DNA of 20,073 nucleotides. Source: Candidatus Aminicenantota bacterium. Its GTDB lineage: Bacteria; Acidobacteriota; Aminicenantia; UBA2199. The stretch covers positions 7,297,598-7,317,670 of the forward strand of contig CP070627.1 of NCBI GenBank assembly GCA_020355945.1, in the 5' to 3' direction. Below, one piece after another: positions 17,592-20,073 of this stretch (its first letter is position 1; every line of letters starts with the position of its first letter). Under the pieces are notes generated by a model. It was not told where the DNA came from. It worked only from the letters and a program-made list of their open reading frames with translations, and made no database searches. The position numbers and the translations under genes are program-made.

Positions 17592-18611
17592 TTAATCGCA
17601 GTTCTTCGGCTTCAGGGCGGCCTGTACCCATGCAGCCGCATAACCGATTTTGTTACAGTTATACTCAATCCACATGTAGCCCTTCGAAGTGCCGAAGCCT
17701 CCTGTCGAACCCCAGCCCGGGCCCCAGGAATTCTCGATCAACCAGGCTCCATTGGCTCCTTTGCTATCGTCCCAGCCGATTAAAGTGACGCCGTGGTTAA
17801 CATTGCCAGTGACGCAGGCATTAAACACCCCACCGGTGTAACCTTTAAATTGGTTTGTGGCATACACTGCAACCGACAACGGCCCGTACCTGCAGAGTGC
17901 CTGTTTAAGTTGCACAACACTGGGTATTGTGCTGCTGCTGGTAACATAACCCCAGGCAACGGCTTTATATGGCCTTGGTTTTGTTTGACAAGGCCCCTTT
18001 ACCGCTACATATGGATAAGCGGCCTCCGTTGCACTCCCGGTATCGATTAGATACTGATGGGCCCACCATCCACCAGCGCAGCTGTAATTCCAGGGATTAC
18101 AATCGAGAGTATCCTGTTCGGAACTGTTAATAATTACATTGTTTCTGATTCGATAACTGCTCTCGAAGGCTCCATGGGTGGCAAAAGCCCAACAACTACC
18201 GCAATTTTTTTGGTCGCGGACAGGTGTGGTTCCATTGTTTTGGCGCCAATCCCAGCTAGAAGCGGTGGATGAACAGGTTGCTCCAATATCCGCTTCAAGT
18301 TTTTTATCCAGGAGCTTCTCAGCAGCCACATTCTGTTCCTTCATCAATTCCAATAAGTTCGCTGGCTCCACTAAGCCTGTAAGCTCTTCTAACGTATAAT
18401 CCATAGCTGTGGTGTATCCCACTTGAAAAGTGTAGTTATTATCACGAATTTCATCGCGCAGAGTCTGAAGTTGTGCTTTGATCTTTTCGGGAGCTTCACG
18501 TTCGCGTTCCAGGTAATATTTTTCAGCCTCCTGACCTACCTGGACACCTTGAAACAAGCCAAAAAATAAAACAAAAATAATAAAAACCTGTAAAATTCGA
18601 TAATGTTTCAT
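17592..18611 (-). CDS. Secreted papain-like (C1A) cysteine peptidase, copy 1
   Basis: The 339-residue precursor starts at ATG 18611, seven codons after a promoter-driven leader and behind GGAGGTGATT; a TTG further upstream is not needed and the second copy also starts MKHYRILQ. A signal peptide occupies about 1-27. A propeptide with EREREAPEKI and TFQVGYTTAMDYTLEELTG follows, resembling cathepsin-type inhibitory propeptides. The mature domain has the oxyanion Gln134 and catalytic Cys140 in RDQKNCGSCWAFA, His273 in VNHGVTLIGW and Asn294 in IENSWGPGWG. It should hydrolyse proteins outside the cytoplasm after propeptide removal. It has a loop insert (GSTGGFGTSKG) lacking in copy 2. Confidence 0.93.
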   Translation of the reverse strand: MKHYRILQVFIIFVLFFGLFQGVQVGQEAEKYYLEREREAPEKIKAQLQTLRDEIRDNNYTFQVGYTTAMDYTLEELTGLVEPANLLELMKEQNVAAEKLLDKKLEADIGATCSSTASSWDWRQNNGTTPVRDQKNCGSCWAFATHGAFESSYRIRNNVIINSSEQDTLDCNPWNYSCAGGWWAHQYLIDTGSATEAAYPYVAVKGPCQTKPRPYKAVAWGYVTSSSTIPSVVQLKQALCRYGPLSVAVYATNQFKGYTGGVFNACVTGNVNHGVTLIGWDDSKGANGAWLIENSWGPGWGSTGGFGTSKGYMWIEYNCNKIGYAAAWVQAALKPKNCD

Positions 18612-18653
18612 AATCACCTCCAAAAATTCTCCTTAAAGTTTCTTTAGACAGAG

Positions 18654-18682
18654 ATACTACAAAGAAAATTTTCGTTTGTCAA
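18654..18682 (-). promoter_or_regulatory. Strong promoter of peptidase copy 1
   Basis: TTGACA (18677-18682) and TAGTAT (18654-18659) are separated by exactly 17 bp on the minus strand, about 45 bp upstream of the ATG at 18611. The leader then contains GGAGGTG at the proper distance from the start codon. Confidence 0.7.
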
Positions 18683-18808
18683 TACTTTAAGGGAATATTT
18701 TTTTAAAAAAAACCGGAACAGGTAATATTAATATATCTGAATTTCTACAAATCGTGGATAATAAACGATTCCCCTGGTTCACTTTCATTCCGGTATTCCT
18801 GTTTTCGG

Positions 18809-18914
18809 GATTGGAATATTGGAATGGTGGAATAATGTATTAAAGGGAACAAGGGGGCTCGCCCCCTTGTCCAATATCCCATTTTCCCAATCTTCCAAAC
18901 CCAACATTCCAATC
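18809..18914. mobile_element. 106-bp MITE/REPIN-like element with central hairpin
   Basis: GATTGGAATATTGG at 18809-18822 is inverted as CCAACATTCCAATC at 18901-18914 (13 of 14 positions). At 18849-18870 lies a perfect 10-bp-arm hairpin, ACAAGGGGGC-TC-GCCCCCTTGT, nearly the same as the one at 4689-4708. No obvious target-site duplication flanks it. The element sits in the 472-bp gap between the two peptidase genes; the sequence between it and the promoter of copy 1 (18683-18808) shows nothing else I can name. Confidence 0.5.
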
Positions 18915-18950
18915 AATTGAGAGCGTAGCGAACGAGGAACAAAGTAATAT

Positions 18951-19083
18951 CCTGGTGCTAGAGATAAAGGCATCCTCCTGCCGGTCTTATCTGTGTCATT
19001 AATACAGGTAATAACCGGCCAAAACTTCTATGAGAGAGAAAGGTAGAGCGGTAGAGCCCCTGCCCCTGTTGTGAACTAAACTA
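18951..19083. repeat. Duplicated downstream flank of peptidase copy 2
   Basis: This is the partner of the stretch at 17479-17591. It is longer because of a purine-rich insert (GAGAGAGAAAGGTAGAGCGG). It ends at the stop codon of the second peptidase gene. Confidence 0.75.
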
Positions 19084-20073
19084 TTAATCGCAGTTGGTCG
19101 TCCTTTTCTTGGCCCGTACCCATGCAGCCCCATAGCCGATTTTGTTACAGTTATAGGCAATCCACATGTAACCCGATTCACCCCAGGTTGTGTTCCAGGA
19201 ATTCTCGATCAACCAGGCTTTTTTGCTATCGGCCCAGCCGATTAAAGTGACACCGTGGTTAACACCAGGGGCAGAGATGCAGGCATTAAACACCCCACCG
19301 GTGTAAGCTTGAAATAGGGGTGTGACATACACTGCAACTGACAACGGTCCGTACTTGCAGAGTGCCTGTTTAAGTTCTGTAATAGTGGGTATTGGATTGC
19401 TGCTAACATAACCCCAGGCAACGGCTTTATATGGCCTTGGTTTTGTTTGACAAGGCCCCTTTACCGCTGTATATGGATAAGCGGCCTCCGTTGCACTCCC
19501 GACATCGATTAGATACTGATGGGCCCACCATCCACCATCGCAGCCGTAACCCCAGGGATTACAATCGAGAGTATCCTGTTCGGAGCTGTCAATAATTACA
19601 CCGTTTATGATATGATAACTGCCCTCGAAGGGCGCATGGGTGGCAAAATCCCAACAACTACCGCAAGGGCCCTGGTCGCGGACAGGTGTGGTTCCATTGT
19701 TTAGGCGCCAATCCCAGGAAGAAGCAGTGGGAGAACAGGTTGTTACAATATCCGCTAAAAGTTTTTTATCCCTGATCTTCTCAACAGCCAGGTTCTGTTC
19801 CTTGACCAGATCTGATAAGTTCGGTGGCTCCACTAAGCCTGTAAGCTGTTCTATTGTATAATCCATAGCCCTGGTGTATCCCACTTGAAACGTGTAGTTC
19901 CTGGCACGAATTTCATCGCGCAGCGTCTGAAGTTGTGTTTTGATCTTTTCGGGAGCTTCACGTTCGCGATCCCGGTAATATTGTTCAGCCTCCTGACCTA
20001 CAAGAACACCTTGAAACAGGCCAAAAAATAAAACAAAGATAATAAAAACCTGTAAAATTCGATAATGTTTCAT
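19084..20073 (-). CDS. Secreted papain-like (C1A) cysteine peptidase, copy 2
   Basis: The 329-residue protein begins at the ATG that forms the last three bases of the window and looks complete. The signal peptide is almost identical to that of copy 1 (MKHYRILQVFIIFVLFFGLF). Catalytic residues are preserved: Gln134 and Cys140 in RDQGPCGSCWDFA, His273 in VNHGVTLIGW and Asn291 in IENSWNTTWG. The residue two after the catalytic Cys is Asp, where copy 1 and most papains have Ala, which may alter activity. Loops near 283-300 are shorter than in copy 1. The close similarity and shared downstream flank point to a tandem duplication. Confidence 0.93.
   Translation of the reverse strand: MKHYRILQVFIIFVLFFGLFQGVLVGQEAEQYYRDREREAPEKIKTQLQTLRDEIRARNYTFQVGYTRAMDYTIEQLTGLVEPPNLSDLVKEQNLAVEKIRDKKLLADIVTTCSPTASSWDWRLNNGTTPVRDQGPCGSCWDFATHAPFEGSYHIINGVIIDSSEQDTLDCNPWGYGCDGGWWAHQYLIDVGSATEAAYPYTAVKGPCQTKPRPYKAVAWGYVSSNPIPTITELKQALCKYGPLSVAVYVTPLFQAYTGGVFNACISAPGVNHGVTLIGWADSKKAWLIENSWNTTWGESGYMWIAYNCNKIGYGAAWVRAKKRTTNCD

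Overview
The window looks like part of an uncultured bacterial chromosome with moderate GC and AT-rich accessory genes. The housekeeping anchor is an F-type ATP synthase operon in the order b', b, delta, alpha, gamma, beta, epsilon, with no a or c subunit genes beside it. This split layout, with paired b-type subunits and a signal-peptide-bearing b subunit, resembles delta-proteobacterial and similar diderm lineages. Short CTTCGTG-type and AACCACAAA-type intergenic repeats also recall uncultured delta-proteobacteria or Aminicenantes-like genomes. I cannot fix the phylum from this sequence.

Left region (1-3880, minus strand): a P-loop ATPase (GTG start, truncated by the window edge) sits behind a near-consensus promoter whose spacer is a perfect palindrome. 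Upstream of it is a two-gene unit overlapping by 4 bp. Its first gene encodes a soluble 366-aa protein, perhaps distantly NdpA/NA37-like, and its second a 497-aa protein with three C-terminal membrane helices. I do not recognise this pair. Its layout (soluble protein plus membrane protein, AT-rich, next to an ATPase) is the best candidate here for an undescribed system.

Middle region (3881-10963, minus strand): a PhzF-family protein, then the ATP synthase operon, with a promoter that would give an almost leaderless b' transcript. Right of it (10964-15867, plus strand) is a type I restriction-modification locus in the order R-S-M. It appears dead or decaying. HsdR starts at the nuclease-helicase linker and lacks its endonuclease domain. 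HsdM has an internal deletion plus frameshift that removes the NPPF-type catalytic motif. HsdS is intact, with two AT-rich target-recognition domains.

Right region (15868-20073): a putative lipoprotein ending in a palindrome, a 42-codon ORF with a strong ribosome binding site just upstream of an lgt-like gene, then two tandem secreted papain-like (C1A) cysteine peptidases on the minus strand. The tandem duplication includes about 110-130 bp of downstream non-coding sequence. Between the peptidases lies a 106-bp MITE-like element with 14-bp inverted ends and a central GC-rich hairpin. A second copy of that hairpin lies downstream of the ATP synthase operon.
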